Shown piece after piece: positions 1 through 9,767 of a stretch of 64,000 bases of DNA; position 1 is the first letter of the stretch, and each line of letters begins with the position of its first letter. A model generated the notes under the pieces. It saw nothing but the letters and a program-made list of their open reading frames with translations, ran no database searches and had not been told where the DNA came from. Both the position numbers and the translations under genes were made by a program. Source of the stretch: Bacteroidia bacterium (GTDB taxonomy: Bacteria > Bacteroidota > Bacteroidia > Flavobacteriales > Flavobacteriaceae); contig JAUIDI010000010.1 in the NCBI GenBank assembly GCA_030428705.1, positions 1-64,000 of the forward strand, written 5' to 3'.

Positions 1-1236
1 GCCCGTGAAAGTCCAGTCCGGGACGCCGTCGTAGTCGAAGTCGTTACCCTCGTTGTCGTCCGGTACCAGGTCGTTGTCGCTGTCATCGTCTAGGTTATCA
101 TTGGTGCCGTCACCGTCGGTATCGACCGGTGTAAGGCCTTGATTGCCTATTCCTTCATAGGCATTATCCAAACCATCTCCATCATCGTCATTACCACTTG
201 GAGGAACATAGCCTGTTGTAGTCTGCGCTTCGATATTATCTGGAATACCATCATTTTCGGAATCAATATCCCTAAAATCGGGTTTAGTATCACTATCTGA
301 ATTGATGGGATCTAGTCCATCAAAATCTCCATAGGCATCATCCAAACCATTTTGATTATTATCTAGACCCGAAGGAGCAATATAGGCGTTATGTTCTTGA
401 GCCTCAATATTATCCAAAATACCATCGTTATCCGTATCTAAATCACGATAATCAGGAATGTTATCTTCATCAGTGTCAATAGGATTCAGTCCATTCTCAT
501 ACGAATCGTCTATATCATTATCATTCGAGTCTCCAATTGGTGGGATATAATTTTCTGAAGTCTGAGCCTCAACCTTATCCTTTATACCATCACCATCAGA
601 GTCGAAATCTCGATAATCAGGATACAAGCCTCCATCCGTATTTACGGGATTGATACCAAAACCGAAAGATCCTTCATAGGCATCGTCAAGACCATTACCA
701 TTGGCATCTACCCCTGAAGGCGCAACATAACCTACATAAGTCTGCCCTTCTATATTGTCGCGAATACCATCAAGATCTGAATCAATATCTAAATAATCAG
801 GAATCCCCCCGAGATCACTATCTATTGGTGTTAGGCCATAGCCGCTTGGAAATTCATATGCATCATCTAGACCATTGCCGTTGGCATCTATGCCCGAAGG
901 AGGGATGTAATCGGTCAAACTTTGGGCCTCTACATTATCGAGAATACCGTCGTTATCGGAATCAATGTCCAAATAGTTGGGAATCAAATCGCCATCCGTA
1001 TCCGTAGGATTAGTACTGGGGTCGTTATCACCATCAGTGTTCTCATCTTCAACAGAATCTAGGATTCCATCTCCGTCCGAGTCAATCATATTATATGATA
1101 ATTCAACAATGACCATTCCAAAAGCACTTACCTGAAAGGTCAAAGCAAAAACAACCACAAGCATTGGCAATTGTTTGCAAAGGCATACCTCTTTCAGTTT
1201 CGTGAAGCTTAAGAGGATAGATGTAAAAAGTTCCAT
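1..1236 (-). CDS. Large secreted protein with acidic Ca-binding-type repeats (partial, 3' end outside window)
   Basis: The frame is open on the minus strand from an ATG at 1234-1236 to the left edge, about 412 residues, and has no stop in the window. A second in-frame ATG at 1162-1164 directly precedes a hydrophobic stretch (MLVVVFALTFQVSAFG), so the signal peptide is clear but the exact start is not. The mature part is a chain of Asp/Asn-rich modules of about 55-60 residues with the pattern DSDxDGIxDNxEAQ, then YxxPSGxDANGNGLDDAYE, then GLxPIDTDxDxxPDYxD. These resemble thrombospondin type 3 / calcium-binding acidic repeats. Five EAQ-type anchors are visible near 227, 401, 566, 746 and 926. 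In Flavobacteriia such proteins are usually very long, exported, and end in a gliding/type IX secretion sorting domain; that end is not visible here. The ligand is unknown. Confidence 0.85.
   Translation of the reverse strand, partial: MELFTSILLSFTKLKEVCLCKQLPMLVVVFALTFQVSAFGMVIVELSYNMIDSDGDGILDSVEDENTDGDNDPSTNPTDTDGDLIPNYLDIDSDNDGILDNVEAQSLTDYIPPSGIDANGNGLDDAYEFPSGYGLTPIDSDLGGIPDYLDIDSDLDGIRDNIEGQTYVGYVAPSGVDANGNGLDDAYEGSFGFGINPVNTDGGLYPDYRDFDSDGDGIKDKVEAQTSENYIPPIGDSNDNDIDDSYENGLNPIDTDEDNIPDYRDLDTDNDGILDNIEAQEHNAYIAPSGLDNNQNGLDDAYGDFDGLDPINSDSDTKPDFRDIDSENDGIPDNIEAQTTTGYVPPSGNDDDGDGLDNAYEGIGNQGLTPVDTDGDGTNDNLDDDSDNDLVPDDNEGNDFDYDGVPDWTFTG
227..940 (-). repeat. Tandem 165-180 bp coding repeats (Ca-binding modules)
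   Basis: Near-regular spacing of the anchor that encodes NxEAQ/NIEGQ (near 227, 401, 566, 746 and 926) shows tandem protein modules of 55-60 residues. The copies have diverged at the DNA level. Third-position changes are common, so this is an old protein repeat rather than a recent DNA duplication. Confidence 0.75.
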
Positions 1237-1654
1237 AAGTGTCAGCAATTTTAAACCTGTCTTTTACATGATTAGACAGATGGGGTTACCAATCACCATG
1301 GCGCGTAGGAAGAATCGTATAATAAGTATTTGGGAATACTTTAAATCTGATGCAAGATATACCTAAATAACCAATCTCCAAACTGCTAAACTACCGTAAA
1401 CTCGGTATTCTCTTTCAAAAACGATATAATTCGACAAAGTGTAAAATAAACCGTTATTAAATACGACCATTTGCATCAAAAAGATTTTCATAAACAACAG
1501 AAAACCGATTATTATGGTAGTTAAACGATTATGCGATTGTTTTATTTTAAGCATACGAATTAAAAGAAATCAAAAGGCTGGTAAGCCAATCGCTTTGATC
1601 AACCGAACGTTAGGAATATCTTTTATTTGCGTTATTTTTGCGCAAAACCAATAC
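1237..1654. other. Divergent intergenic region between the repeat protein and prfC
   Basis: About 418 bases of AT-rich DNA with no convincing gene; the short open frames here have no recognisable features. It holds a perfect 7-bp inverted repeat AAGTATT-TGGG-AATACTT at 1324-1341, inside the 5' leader side of the leftward gene, and the prfC promoter at the right end. I found no clear -7 box for the leftward gene. Confidence 0.5.
1633..1640 (+). promoter_or_regulatory. Bacteroidota -7 box of prfC
   Basis: TATTTTTG matches TAnnTTTG exactly. It ends 14 bases before the prfC ATG, so the predicted mRNA leader is only about 10 nt. The upstream element is weak (TTAG about 20 bases upstream). Confidence 0.55.
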
Positions 1655-3244
1655 ATGAATTTTACCAAAGAAATTCAAAGAAGGAGGACATTTGGCATAA
1701 TCTCCCACCCTGATGCGGGCAAGACTACATTAACGGAAAAGTTGTTGTTGTTCGGTGGGGCGATCCAAGAGGCAGGGGCGGTTAAAAACAACAAAATAAA
1801 GAAAACGGCCACCAGCGATTTTATGGAAATCGAGCGGCAACGGGGAATTTCAGTGGCGACATCCGTATTGGCTTTTTTGTACAAGGATAAAAAAATTAAT
1901 ATTCTCGACACCCCTGGGCATAAGGACTTTGCCGAAGATACTTTTCGAACACTTACGGCCGTTGATAGCGTAATCGTGGTCATCGATGTTGCAAAAGGCG
2001 TTGAAGAACAGACTGAAAAATTAGTGGAGGTCTGTCGTATGCGAAGTATTCCAATTATCGTATTCATCAACAAGTTGGATCGCGAGGGTAAAGATGCTTT
2101 TGACCTTTTGGACGAAGTAGAACAAAAATTGGGCCTTTCGGTCACACCCCTTAGTTTTCCAATCGGAATGGGATATGACTTTAAGGGAATCTATAACATC
2201 TATGAAAAGAATATCAATCTTTTTAGTGGCGACAGCAAGAAAAACATAGAGGAAACCATTGCCTTCGACAATTTTGAGAGTGCCGAGCTAGAAAAAATAA
2301 TCGGTTCAGACGCCGCGGAGAATTTACGCGAAAACCTGGAACTGGTCGATGGTGTATATCCTGCATTTGACAGAGAACTGTATTTAAAAAGTGAGCAACA
2401 ACCTGTATTCTTCGGTTCGGCACTGAACAACTTCGGCGTACGTGAGCTATTGGACTGTTTTGTAAATATTGCCCCCTCCCCCAGGGCAAAAAAAGCCGAA
2501 GAACGTCTTGTCGAGGCCAATGAAAAGCAAATGACGGGCTTTGTCTTTAAAATCCATGCCAATATGGATCCCAAACACCGTGACCGATTGGCATTCGTTA
2601 AAATTGTTTCCGGAACTTTTGAACGGAACAAGCCCTATCTTCACGTAAGACACAATAAAAAATTGAAGTTTTCAAGTCCGAATGCGTTTTTTGCGGAAAA
2701 AAAGGAAATCGTCGATATTTCTTATCCAGGGGATATCGTAGGTCTTCACGATACGGGAAACTTTAAAATCGGCGATACACTCACCGAGGGAGAAACTTTG
2801 CATTACAAAGGGATACCCAGTTTCTCTCCGGAACATTTTAGGTACATCAACAATGCGGATCCCATGAAGTCGAAACAGCTTTATAAAGGCATCGACCAGT
2901 TGATGGACGAAGGGGTCGCGCAATTGTTTACGTTAGAGATGAACGGCAGAAAAGTAATCGGTACGGTAGGCGCTTTACAGTTCGAGGTCATTCAATACCG
3001 TCTTGAACATGAATACGGAGCTAAATGCAGCTACGAAAACTTTCCAGTTTATAAAGCCTGTTGGATCGACCCCGATGATTTTAAGAATGAGGAGTTCAAG
3101 GAATTTCAACGTGTCAAACAAAAGTTTTTGGCCAAGGATAAAAGGGGGCAACCCGTCTTTTTAGCCGATTCACAATTTTCATTACAGATGACACAACAAA
3201 AGTACCCCTCGGTAAAGCTTCATTTTGTTTCAGAGTTCGATTAG
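1655..3244 (+). CDS. prfC: Peptide chain release factor 3
   Basis: A translational GTPase that removes RF1/RF2 from the ribosome after peptide release. The G1 motif SHPDAGKTT is at residues 17-25, ERQRG at 60-64, the switch II motif DTPGH at 85-89, and the guanine-binding NKLD at 139-142. The D-A-G-K form of the P-loop is typical of RF3 as opposed to EF-G. With ATG 1655 the protein is 529 residues, the usual length of the family. The frame is open further upstream, from 1514, but that extension has no homologous look and lies upstream of the -7 box. It is a single gene; the next gene has its own promoter. Confidence 0.96.
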   Translation: MNFTKEIQRRRTFGIISHPDAGKTTLTEKLLLFGGAIQEAGAVKNNKIKKTATSDFMEIERQRGISVATSVLAFLYKDKKINILDTPGHKDFAEDTFRTLTAVDSVIVVIDVAKGVEEQTEKLVEVCRMRSIPIIVFINKLDREGKDAFDLLDEVEQKLGLSVTPLSFPIGMGYDFKGIYNIYEKNINLFSGDSKKNIEETIAFDNFESAELEKIIGSDAAENLRENLELVDGVYPAFDRELYLKSEQQPVFFGSALNNFGVRELLDCFVNIAPSPRAKKAEERLVEANEKQMTGFVFKIHANMDPKHRDRLAFVKIVSGTFERNKPYLHVRHNKKLKFSSPNAFFAEKKEIVDISYPGDIVGLHDTGNFKIGDTLTEGETLHYKGIPSFSPEHFRYINNADPMKSKQLYKGIDQLMDEGVAQLFTLEMNGRKVIGTVGALQFEVIQYRLEHEYGAKCSYENFPVYKACWIDPDDFKNEEFKEFQRVKQKFLAKDKRGQPVFLADSQFSLQMTQQKYPSVKLHFVSEFD

Positions 3245-3333
3245 TCCGGTCCATAACCAGAAAAGTCCTCTTTTATGGCAACCGACTTCAATCAAACTAT
3301 CCTCGGCGTTAACAATTTTTTATGGCTCACTGC

Positions 3334-3364
3334 TTGTGAGTATTATCGACTTGGTATAGTTTTG
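3334..3364 (+). promoter_or_regulatory. Promoter TTG-N20-TAGTTTTG
   Basis: TTG at 3334-3336 and an exact TAnnTTTG box at 3357-3364, spaced by 20 bases. The -7 box ends 8 bases before the ATG of the next gene, implying an almost leaderless mRNA. A 5-bp inverted repeat CTCAC-TGCTT-GTGAG at 3326-3340 covers the -33 element and could be an operator. Confidence 0.65.
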
Positions 3365-3372
3365 CTTCCCGA

Positions 3373-3792
3373 ATGAACTCATTCCAAAAAATTCTTTTCA
3401 CATTGTGCATTGTCCTGTTGAGCGGATACGGTCAACTACATGCTCAATATGTCAAGGAAAATCCTTCTTCGGTATCCATAGAGAAGGGTGTACAGTCCCC
3501 CCTAAGCATTTTTGAACATTCCCAAAATGACCAACTTTCCATTATTGGTCGGTCTACAACGGCTGCCCAAAGAATGGTTATGATGGAGATTGCCGAGTTC
3601 GAGGAAGAAGAGAGCGAAGGCATCGGTTTAAAAAAAATCAAAGACCCAAAGCATTTTGCAACTCTTATTTATACGCTTGTCCTTCTATCGTTATTTGGCC
3701 AGGTCCGAAAAAGCACAACTCTTGAAAGGCTTTTTTTAAATGCCGTTCCATGCCGTCCACGGTATATCCTATTCCAAGTTTTTAGAATATAG
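3373..3792 (+). CDS. Hypothetical protein with signal peptide and one membrane segment
   Basis: 139 residues and not recognised. The N-terminus (FQKILFTLCIVLLSGYGQLHAQ) is a good type I signal peptide with a likely cut after HAQ at residue 24. A glutamate-rich stretch (EFEEEESEG) lies around residues 75-83, followed by a hydrophobic segment ATLIYTLVLLSLFG around residues 96-109. The last 30 residues are basic and Cys/Pro-containing and do not look like a folded domain, so a 3' frameshift or a poorly conserved tail is possible. It has its own promoter just upstream and is followed by a 6-bp GC hairpin at 3802-3822. No function can be given. Confidence 0.6.
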   Translation: MNSFQKILFTLCIVLLSGYGQLHAQYVKENPSSVSIEKGVQSPLSIFEHSQNDQLSIIGRSTTAAQRMVMMEIAEFEEEESEGIGLKKIKDPKHFATLIYTLVLLSLFGQVRKSTTLERLFLNAVPCRPRYILFQVFRI

Positions 3793-3801
3793 AATCATTT
3801 C

Positions 3802-3822
3802 GGGCGTGGTTTCATCGCCCGA
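3802..3822 (+). terminator. Weak GC hairpin after the hypothetical gene
   Basis: CGGGCG and CGCCCG are separated by a 9-base loop just downstream of the stop codon at 3792. There is no good U-tract, so termination is uncertain; it could instead be an RNA end-stabilising structure. Confidence 0.35.
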
Positions 3823-3885
3823 CTTTCCGTAAGGCGTATATCGCGCCTAGCATCTCTTATAGTATTTCAATAAAAGGGATGCAAC

Positions 3886-3904
3886 TGTGCGTCGTATGCG
3901 CACA
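3886..3904. promoter_or_regulatory. Inverted repeat upstream of the RND efflux operon (operator candidate)
   Basis: TGTGCG-TCGTATG-CGCACA is a perfect 6-bp inverted repeat 52 bases before the adaptor ATG. No regulator gene is adjacent to the operon, so any binding protein would be encoded elsewhere. Confidence 0.35.
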
Positions 3905-3955
3905 ATTATTTGAAAAATCCAAGTAAACCAAATCCATTTTAATACTATCAGAATT

Positions 3956-5041
3956 ATGATAAAGAAATTTCTCATGGTCGCGGGTCTTTGTGCCTTATCG
4001 CTCTACACGAGCTGTACCGAAAAAAAAGAAAAGCATGAAGAAGAAGCCAAGTTTTTGGTTACCAGTCCCGTTAAACGTGATACTTCGATCACTACCGATT
4101 ATGTGAGCCAGATCCGTTCGATACGACATATAGAACTCAGGGCCCAAGAACAAGGGTATTTAGAAAAAATCTATGTTGATGAGGGGCAGTTCGTAAAACA
4201 AGGGCAGCTTTTGTTCCAAATCATGCCGAACCTATACGAAGCAGAAAAACAAAAAGCGCAGGCTGAGGTCAATTTTACGGAAATCGAATATCAAAATACC
4301 AAAAAATTGGCAGATGGAAACGTAGTTTCACCGAACGAGCTGGCCATGGCCCAGGCCAAATTGGACAAGGCAAAATCTGAACTGGTATTGGCCCAGGTAC
4401 ACCTTGAATTCACAAAGATACGGGCTCCTTTTGACGGGATTATTGACCGATTTCATGTGAGAGAGGGGAGTCTGCTCGAAGAAGGCGAGCTGCTTACCGA
4501 ACTGGCGGACAATAGTAAAATGTGGGTGTATTTCAATGTTCCGGAGGCAGAATATCTTGATTATAAGGTACAGTTAAAAAAAGACGAGACCATGAAGGTC
4601 GATCTTTTAATGGCGAACAATCAATTGTTTCAATATTCGGGAGTAATCGAGACCATCGAGGCCGATTTTAACAACGAAACGGGCAATATTCCTTTTAGGG
4701 CCACCTTTCCCAATCCCGAAGGCCTTTTAAGACATGGTGAAACAGGGAACATTAAAATGACCGTACCACTCAAAAACGCCTTGATTATTCCCCAAAAGGC
4801 CACTTTTGAGATATTGGACAAGAAATATGTCTTTGTAGTCGATGAAAACAATGTAATCCATTCCAAGCCAATAACCGTTGGCGATGAAATGCAGCATCTT
4901 TACGTAGTAACCGAAGGTCTTGAAGTAAACGACAAAATTCTTTTGGACGGTTTGCGAAAAGTTAGGGAAAAGGATAAAATAAGCTATGATTACCTCGAGC
5001 CTGATGAGGTACTATCGAATTTAGCGCTCTACGCAGAATAA
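3956..5041 (+). CDS. RND efflux transporter, periplasmic adaptor subunit (AcrA-like lipoprotein)
   Basis: 361 residues. It starts with a lipoprotein signal with lipobox LYTSC (Cys20), so it is probably tethered to the inner membrane as AcrA is. The order is membrane-fusion protein-like: a first lipoyl half around residues 60-90 (YVDEGQFVKQGQLLF), an alpha-helical hairpin around 95-145 rich in Ala/Lys/Glu, a second lipoyl half with IRAPFDGIIDRF around 150-162, then beta-barrel and membrane-proximal domains. It links the pump to the outer-membrane channel. First gene of a three-gene operon; the pump gene starts 22 bases downstream. Confidence 0.93.
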   Translation: MIKKFLMVAGLCALSLYTSCTEKKEKHEEEAKFLVTSPVKRDTSITTDYVSQIRSIRHIELRAQEQGYLEKIYVDEGQFVKQGQLLFQIMPNLYEAEKQKAQAEVNFTEIEYQNTKKLADGNVVSPNELAMAQAKLDKAKSELVLAQVHLEFTKIRAPFDGIIDRFHVREGSLLEEGELLTELADNSKMWVYFNVPEAEYLDYKVQLKKDETMKVDLLMANNQLFQYSGVIETIEADFNNETGNIPFRATFPNPEGLLRHGETGNIKMTVPLKNALIIPQKATFEILDKKYVFVVDENNVIHSKPITVGDEMQHLYVVTEGLEVNDKILLDGLRKVREKDKISYDYLEPDEVLSNLALYAE

Positions 5042-5063
5042 TAATATCCTCAAAAAATAAAAC

Positions 5064-8000
5064 ATGTTTAGTAAAATTATACATAGACCCGTTCTGGCAA
5101 TTGTCATTTCCTTCATTCTCGTTTTTGTCGGAATGCTGGCCATTAGGCAATTGCCTATATCGCAGTTTCCACAAATTGCGCCTACGACCGTAAGCATATT
5201 TGTAGCCTACCCGGGTTCAAATGCCGATGTACTTACCAAATCGACCCTCATTCCCTTGGAGAAATCCATTAACGGGGTTCAAGGGATGCGGTATATTTCT
5301 TCCGATGCTACCAGTGCCGGTGAAGCAACGATAAACGTAATCTTCGAACCGGGCACCGACCCCGATCAGGCCACCGTTCGTGTAAAAACAAGAGTAGATC
5401 AAGTAATGCCGCTGTTGCCCGAACTTGTGCAGCGCGAAGGGGTAATCATCACACCTATCCAACCCAGTATGTTGATGTACGTAAACCTTTATAGTACCGA
5501 TAAGGATGCCGATCAAAAGTTTCTGTACAATTATGCGAACGTCAATATGGTTCCCGAAATTCAGCGAATCAAGGGCATTGTGAGTGCCAAAATTTTGGGT
5601 AGCCGACAATATGCGATGCGGGTCTGGTTAAAGCCGGACCGTATGCGTGCCTACAATATAGCCGCCGAAGAAGTACTTGAAGCCATGGAGGAACAGAGCA
5701 TCTTGGCCCGTCCGGGAAGGTTGGGAAGAAGTTCAGGAAAAGAGGCCCAATCGCTTGAATATGTACTGTTCTATCAAGATAGGTTCAATAAACCGGAGCA
5801 GTACGACAATATCATTATACGTGCCAATGAAGAAGGGGAAACAATCCACCTGAAAGATATCGCCACAGTCGAATTGGGAACCGAATTTATGGACATCTAT
5901 TCGAATCTGGATGGATATCCATCGGCCGCCATCGTACTTAAACAATCCTTTGGCAGTAACGCCAGCGACGTGATAGCATCGGTCAAGGAAAAACTTGAAG
6001 AAATGCAGGCCAACTTCCCCCCGGGGATGAACGTAAAGATAAGTTATGATGTTTCACAATTTTTGAACGCTTCCATAGAACAGGTAACCCACACGTTGAG
6101 AGACGCCTTTATATTGGTAGCTATTGTTGTATTTCTCTTCTTGGGCGATTGGCGTTCGACCCTGATTCCGTTACTGGCCATACCTGTATCATTAATAGGT
6201 ACCTTTTTCGTGATACAACTTTTTGGGCTTTCGATCAACCTGATTACCCTTTTCGCCCTTGTACTGGCGATTGGTATCGTAGTGGATAATGCCATTGTGG
6301 TCGTCGAGGCCGTACATGCGAAAATCGAAGAGGAAAATCTGACTCCGTATATGGCCGTTCAAAGTGTAATGGGTGAAATAAGCGGGGCCATAATCGCTAT
6401 CACCCTTGTTATGACGGCGGTCTTCGTACCAATCGCGTTCATGTCAGGTCCTGTCGGTGTATTCTATAGGCAGTTTTCGATTACAATGTCGGCAGCCATT
6501 ATTATATCCGGCGTTGTGGCCCTTACGCTTACCCCGGTACTCTGCGCCATTATATTAAAAAACAACCACGGCAAGGCGAAGAAAAAATACTTGCTCGACC
6601 GATTACTAGACAGATTCAACCGGTCATTTGAAAAATTGACGGGCAGGTATGTTGGCTTGCTTAAACACATTGTGAGCAGAAGGGTCGTTACATTTGGTGT
6701 TCTATTGTTGTTTTGTGCAGGTATATTTGGAATAAATATGGTACTCCCGTCAGGGTTCATTCCCGGGGAAGATCAAGGTACAATCTATGCCATTATCCAA
6801 ACTCCTCCCGGCGCGACCTTGGAACGTACGAACCAAGTGACCCAACAACTTCAAAAAATTTGTGAAGAAATTGACGGGGTCGAATCTGTCTCTGCGTTGG
6901 CAGGCTATGAAATCATGACGGAAGGAAGGGGTTCCAATGCTGGTACCTGTCTCATCAACCTAAAACCATGGAGCGAACGCCATCATTCGGTTCATGAAAT
7001 CATGGAAGAGCTGGAAGAAGAGTCAAAAGATCTCGGTGCGGTAATCGAATATTTCGAGCCGCCTGCCGTACCCGGTTTTGGCTCGTCAGGTGGTTTTTCG
7101 TTGCGTTTATTGGATAAAACGAACGGCACGGATTATAAGGAATTCGAAAAAATCAACAATGATTTCTTGGATGCCCTTGAAGAGCGGGAAGAACTCACAG
7201 GGATATTTACTTTTTTTGCGGCCAACTATCCCCAATATAAATTGGAAATCGATAACGAGCTTGCCATGCAGAAAGGCGTTTCCATCGGAAAAGCAATGGA
7301 AAACCTCAATATTCTGATCGGGAGTACCTATGAACAAGGATTTATCCGTTTCGGACGGTTTTTCAAGGTATATACACAAGCCGCTCCCGAGTATAGACGG
7401 TATCCGTCGGACATTATGAAACTTTTTGTTAAAAACGAAGCGGGCGAAATGGTACCCTATTCTTCATTTATGAAAATGACAAAAACACAGGGACCCAACG
7501 AAGTTACCCGATATAATCTATACAATTCCGCGGCCATAAGAGGGTTACCCGCAGCCGGTTTTACCACCGGCGATGCCATAAACACCATTAAAGAGGTCGC
7601 TGCCGAAACCTTACCCAGAGGATATGACATTGCATGGGAAGGGCTTTCGTACGACGAGGCCTCTCGAGGCAATGAGGCACTTTATGTTTTCTTGGTCGTA
7701 TTGGTTTTCGTATATGTGGTATTGGCCGCGCAGTATGAGAGTTTTCTTTTACCCATGGCCGTAATCCTTTCACTCCCCGTCGGGGTCTTTGGCTCGTTCA
7801 TGTTGTTGAAATTGATGGGACTGGCAAACGATATCTATGGTCAGGTAGGACTCATTATGCTTGTAGGGCTATTAGGGAAAAATGCCGTACTGATCGTTGA
7901 GTTCGCCGTTATGAAACATCGCCAAGGCCTGTCGATCGTAGATGCGGCCATTGAAGGGGCCAAGGTACGGTTCAGACCAATTTTAATGACTTCTTTCGCT

Positions 8001-8309
8001 TTTATTGCGGGGTTGATTCCCTTGGTAATCGCTACCGGGGCCGGGGCCATCGGAAACCGGACTATCGGCGGTTCGTCATTGGGAGGTATGTTGATAGGAA
8101 CGATTTTCGGGGTAATCGTTATCCCCGGACTGTATTACGTTTTTGCAAAAATGGCAGTAGGCCGACAACTCATAAAAGATGAGGATAGTGAGCCATTGTC
8201 CGAAAACTACGTTAGAAAAAGTGAAGAACGCAGTAGGTTGCTATTACGATTGCGTATTGCCAATAGGACCTTGAAAAGATTATTGAAAAAAACGGATAAA
8301 AAGAAATAG
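5064..8309 (+). CDS. RND efflux transporter, inner-membrane permease (HAE1/AcrB type)
   Basis: 1081 residues, slightly longer than AcrB because of a basic C-terminal tail rich in Arg/Lys. The N-terminal helix FSKIIHRPVLAIVISF, two large periplasmic loops and two sets of six membrane helices are evident. The proton-relay helix 4 reads GIVVDNAIVVVE (Asp408), where AcrB has Asp-Asp; the second acid is Asn here. Helix 10 keeps the essential Lys in GLLGKNAVLIVEFA. It is a proton-driven exporter of hydrophobic compounds; the substrate cannot be told from sequence. It follows the adaptor and precedes the TolC-like gene by 6 bases. Confidence 0.95.
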   Translation: MFSKIIHRPVLAIVISFILVFVGMLAIRQLPISQFPQIAPTTVSIFVAYPGSNADVLTKSTLIPLEKSINGVQGMRYISSDATSAGEATINVIFEPGTDPDQATVRVKTRVDQVMPLLPELVQREGVIITPIQPSMLMYVNLYSTDKDADQKFLYNYANVNMVPEIQRIKGIVSAKILGSRQYAMRVWLKPDRMRAYNIAAEEVLEAMEEQSILARPGRLGRSSGKEAQSLEYVLFYQDRFNKPEQYDNIIIRANEEGETIHLKDIATVELGTEFMDIYSNLDGYPSAAIVLKQSFGSNASDVIASVKEKLEEMQANFPPGMNVKISYDVSQFLNASIEQVTHTLRDAFILVAIVVFLFLGDWRSTLIPLLAIPVSLIGTFFVIQLFGLSINLITLFALVLAIGIVVDNAIVVVEAVHAKIEEENLTPYMAVQSVMGEISGAIIAITLVMTAVFVPIAFMSGPVGVFYRQFSITMSAAIIISGVVALTLTPVLCAIILKNNHGKAKKKYLLDRLLDRFNRSFEKLTGRYVGLLKHIVSRRVVTFGVLLLFCAGIFGINMVLPSGFIPGEDQGTIYAIIQTPPGATLERTNQVTQQLQKICEEIDGVESVSALAGYEIMTEGRGSNAGTCLINLKPWSERHHSVHEIMEELEEESKDLGAVIEYFEPPAVPGFGSSGGFSLRLLDKTNGTDYKEFEKINNDFLDALEEREELTGIFTFFAANYPQYKLEIDNELAMQKGVSIGKAMENLNILIGSTYEQGFIRFGRFFKVYTQAAPEYRRYPSDIMKLFVKNEAGEMVPYSSFMKMTKTQGPNEVTRYNLYNSAAIRGLPAAGFTTGDAINTIKEVAAETLPRGYDIAWEGLSYDEASRGNEALYVFLVVLVFVYVVLAAQYESFLLPMAVILSLPVGVFGSFMLLKLMGLANDIYGQVGLIMLVGLLGKNAVLIVEFAVMKHRQGLSIVDAAIEGAKVRFRPILMTSFAFIAGLIPLVIATGAGAIGNRTIGGSSLGGMLIGTIFGVIVIPGLYYVFAKMAVGRQLIKDEDSEPLSENYVRKSEERSRLLLRLRIANRTLKRLLKKTDKKK

Positions 8310-8315
8310 CATATT

Positions 8316-9746
8316 ATGAACAATACTAAATCTTTAATTGTAGGGGTCGTAAGCATTTTAATGGCCCTTTCAGCCTGTAAGACTCCTTCATTGGTCGAAA
8401 AAACGGTTAATACATCACTTCCTGCGAGCTACAATGGTTCGCAAGATTCAACCAATACGGCGAAGGTACCTTGGAAGGATTATTTCACCGACCCTTATTT
8501 GAATGCCCTGATCGATACGGCACTTGCCAACAATCAGGAATTGAACATTATGCTGCAGGAAATCGAAATAGCAAGAAATGAAGTACGCGAAAAAAAAGGA
8601 GAATATCTTCCTTTTGTAGGGTTCAAAGGTGCTGCGGAAGCGGAAAAGGTAGGTAGGTATACCAGTCAGGGCGCCAATGACGCGAATACCGATATCGAAC
8701 CGGGCGAGGAGTTCCCCGAACCGCTACCCGATTATATGTTAGGGCTTCAGGCCACGTGGGAAATCGATGTTTGGAAAAAGCTGCGCAATGCCAAAAAAGC
8801 TGCAGTAACCAGATATTTGTCCAGTATCGAAGGGCGTAATTTTATGGTAACCAACCTCATCGCCGAAATCGCCAATTCATATTATGAACTATTGGCTTTG
8901 GACAATGAATTGGGCATTATCGACCAAAACATCGAGATTCAAAGCAATGCCCTGCGCATCGTCAAACTGCAAAAAGAAGCTGCACAGGCTACCGAATTGG
9001 CCGTACGAAGATTTCAGGCCGAACTGTTCGGCACACAGAGCCTTCGGTTCGACATCCAACAGAAAATAACCGAAACTGAAAACAAAATCAATTTTTTGGT
9101 AGGTCGGCTTCCACAATCCATTGAACGAAATTCGAAAGCATTCAATGATTTGGTACCGGAACCCGTTTATGCAGGACTTCCATCACAATTGTTGCAAAAC
9201 CGTCCCGATATCAGACGGGCCGAATTGGAAGTTGTGGCATCAAAACTGGATGTAAAGGTCGCCAAGGCCAGGTTTTATCCTTCTTTGGGCATATCGGCAG
9301 GTATCGGACTACAAGCGTTCAATCCATCTTATCTGACCAAAACCCCCGAATCACTGTTATATTCATTGATAGGAGATCTGACCGCACCATTGGTCAATAG
9401 AAATGCCATAAAGGCCACTTACTATAACGCCAATGCCAAGCAAATCCAGGCTATATATGACTATGAACGTACCATTCTAAATGCCTATATCGAAGTTGCG
9501 AACCAACTTTCGAATATCGACAACCTCGAAAAAAGTTATGGGCTAAAAGCGCAGGAGGTCAAAGCTTTGACGGAATCCATAGACATTTCGAATACGCTGT
9601 TCAAATCTGCGAGGGCCGATTATATGGAGGTGTTGTTAACCCAACGGGATGCCTTGGAATCGAAATTCGAATTGGTCGAGACCAAAGTGCTACAAATGAA
9701 TGCATTCATAAATATGTACCGTGCCTTAGGCGGCGGATGGAATTAA
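8316..9746 (+). CDS. RND efflux outer-membrane lipoprotein (NodT/OprM-type TolC family)
   Basis: 476 residues with lipobox ALSAC (Cys21), so it is a lipidated outer-membrane channel like OprM. Two outer-membrane efflux (OEP) repeats are visible: each has the long coiled-coil helices of the periplasmic tunnel (for example around residues 155-260 and 380-465), with short strand regions such as PDYMLGLQATWEIDVWKK near 136-154 and the family motif LLQNRPDIRRAELE near 294-307. It completes the tripartite pump encoded by the two preceding genes. A strong terminator follows 22 bases later. Confidence 0.94.
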   Translation: MNNTKSLIVGVVSILMALSACKTPSLVEKTVNTSLPASYNGSQDSTNTAKVPWKDYFTDPYLNALIDTALANNQELNIMLQEIEIARNEVREKKGEYLPFVGFKGAAEAEKVGRYTSQGANDANTDIEPGEEFPEPLPDYMLGLQATWEIDVWKKLRNAKKAAVTRYLSSIEGRNFMVTNLIAEIANSYYELLALDNELGIIDQNIEIQSNALRIVKLQKEAAQATELAVRRFQAELFGTQSLRFDIQQKITETENKINFLVGRLPQSIERNSKAFNDLVPEPVYAGLPSQLLQNRPDIRRAELEVVASKLDVKVAKARFYPSLGISAGIGLQAFNPSYLTKTPESLLYSLIGDLTAPLVNRNAIKATYYNANAKQIQAIYDYERTILNAYIEVANQLSNIDNLEKSYGLKAQEVKALTESIDISNTLFKSARADYMEVLLTQRDALESKFELVETKVLQMNAFINMYRALGGGWN

Positions 9747-9767
9747 ACAATACAAACAGGGCAAAAA

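Noticed and set aside
227..940. Regular spacing of the repeats as a CRISPR array
   Set aside because: The 165-180 bp period, the continuous reading frame and the lack of identical short repeats show protein modules, not CRISPR repeats.
1514..1654. Upstream extension of prfC
   Set aside because: The extension lies before the -7 box and has no RF3 similarity; ATG 1655 gives the standard 529-residue length.
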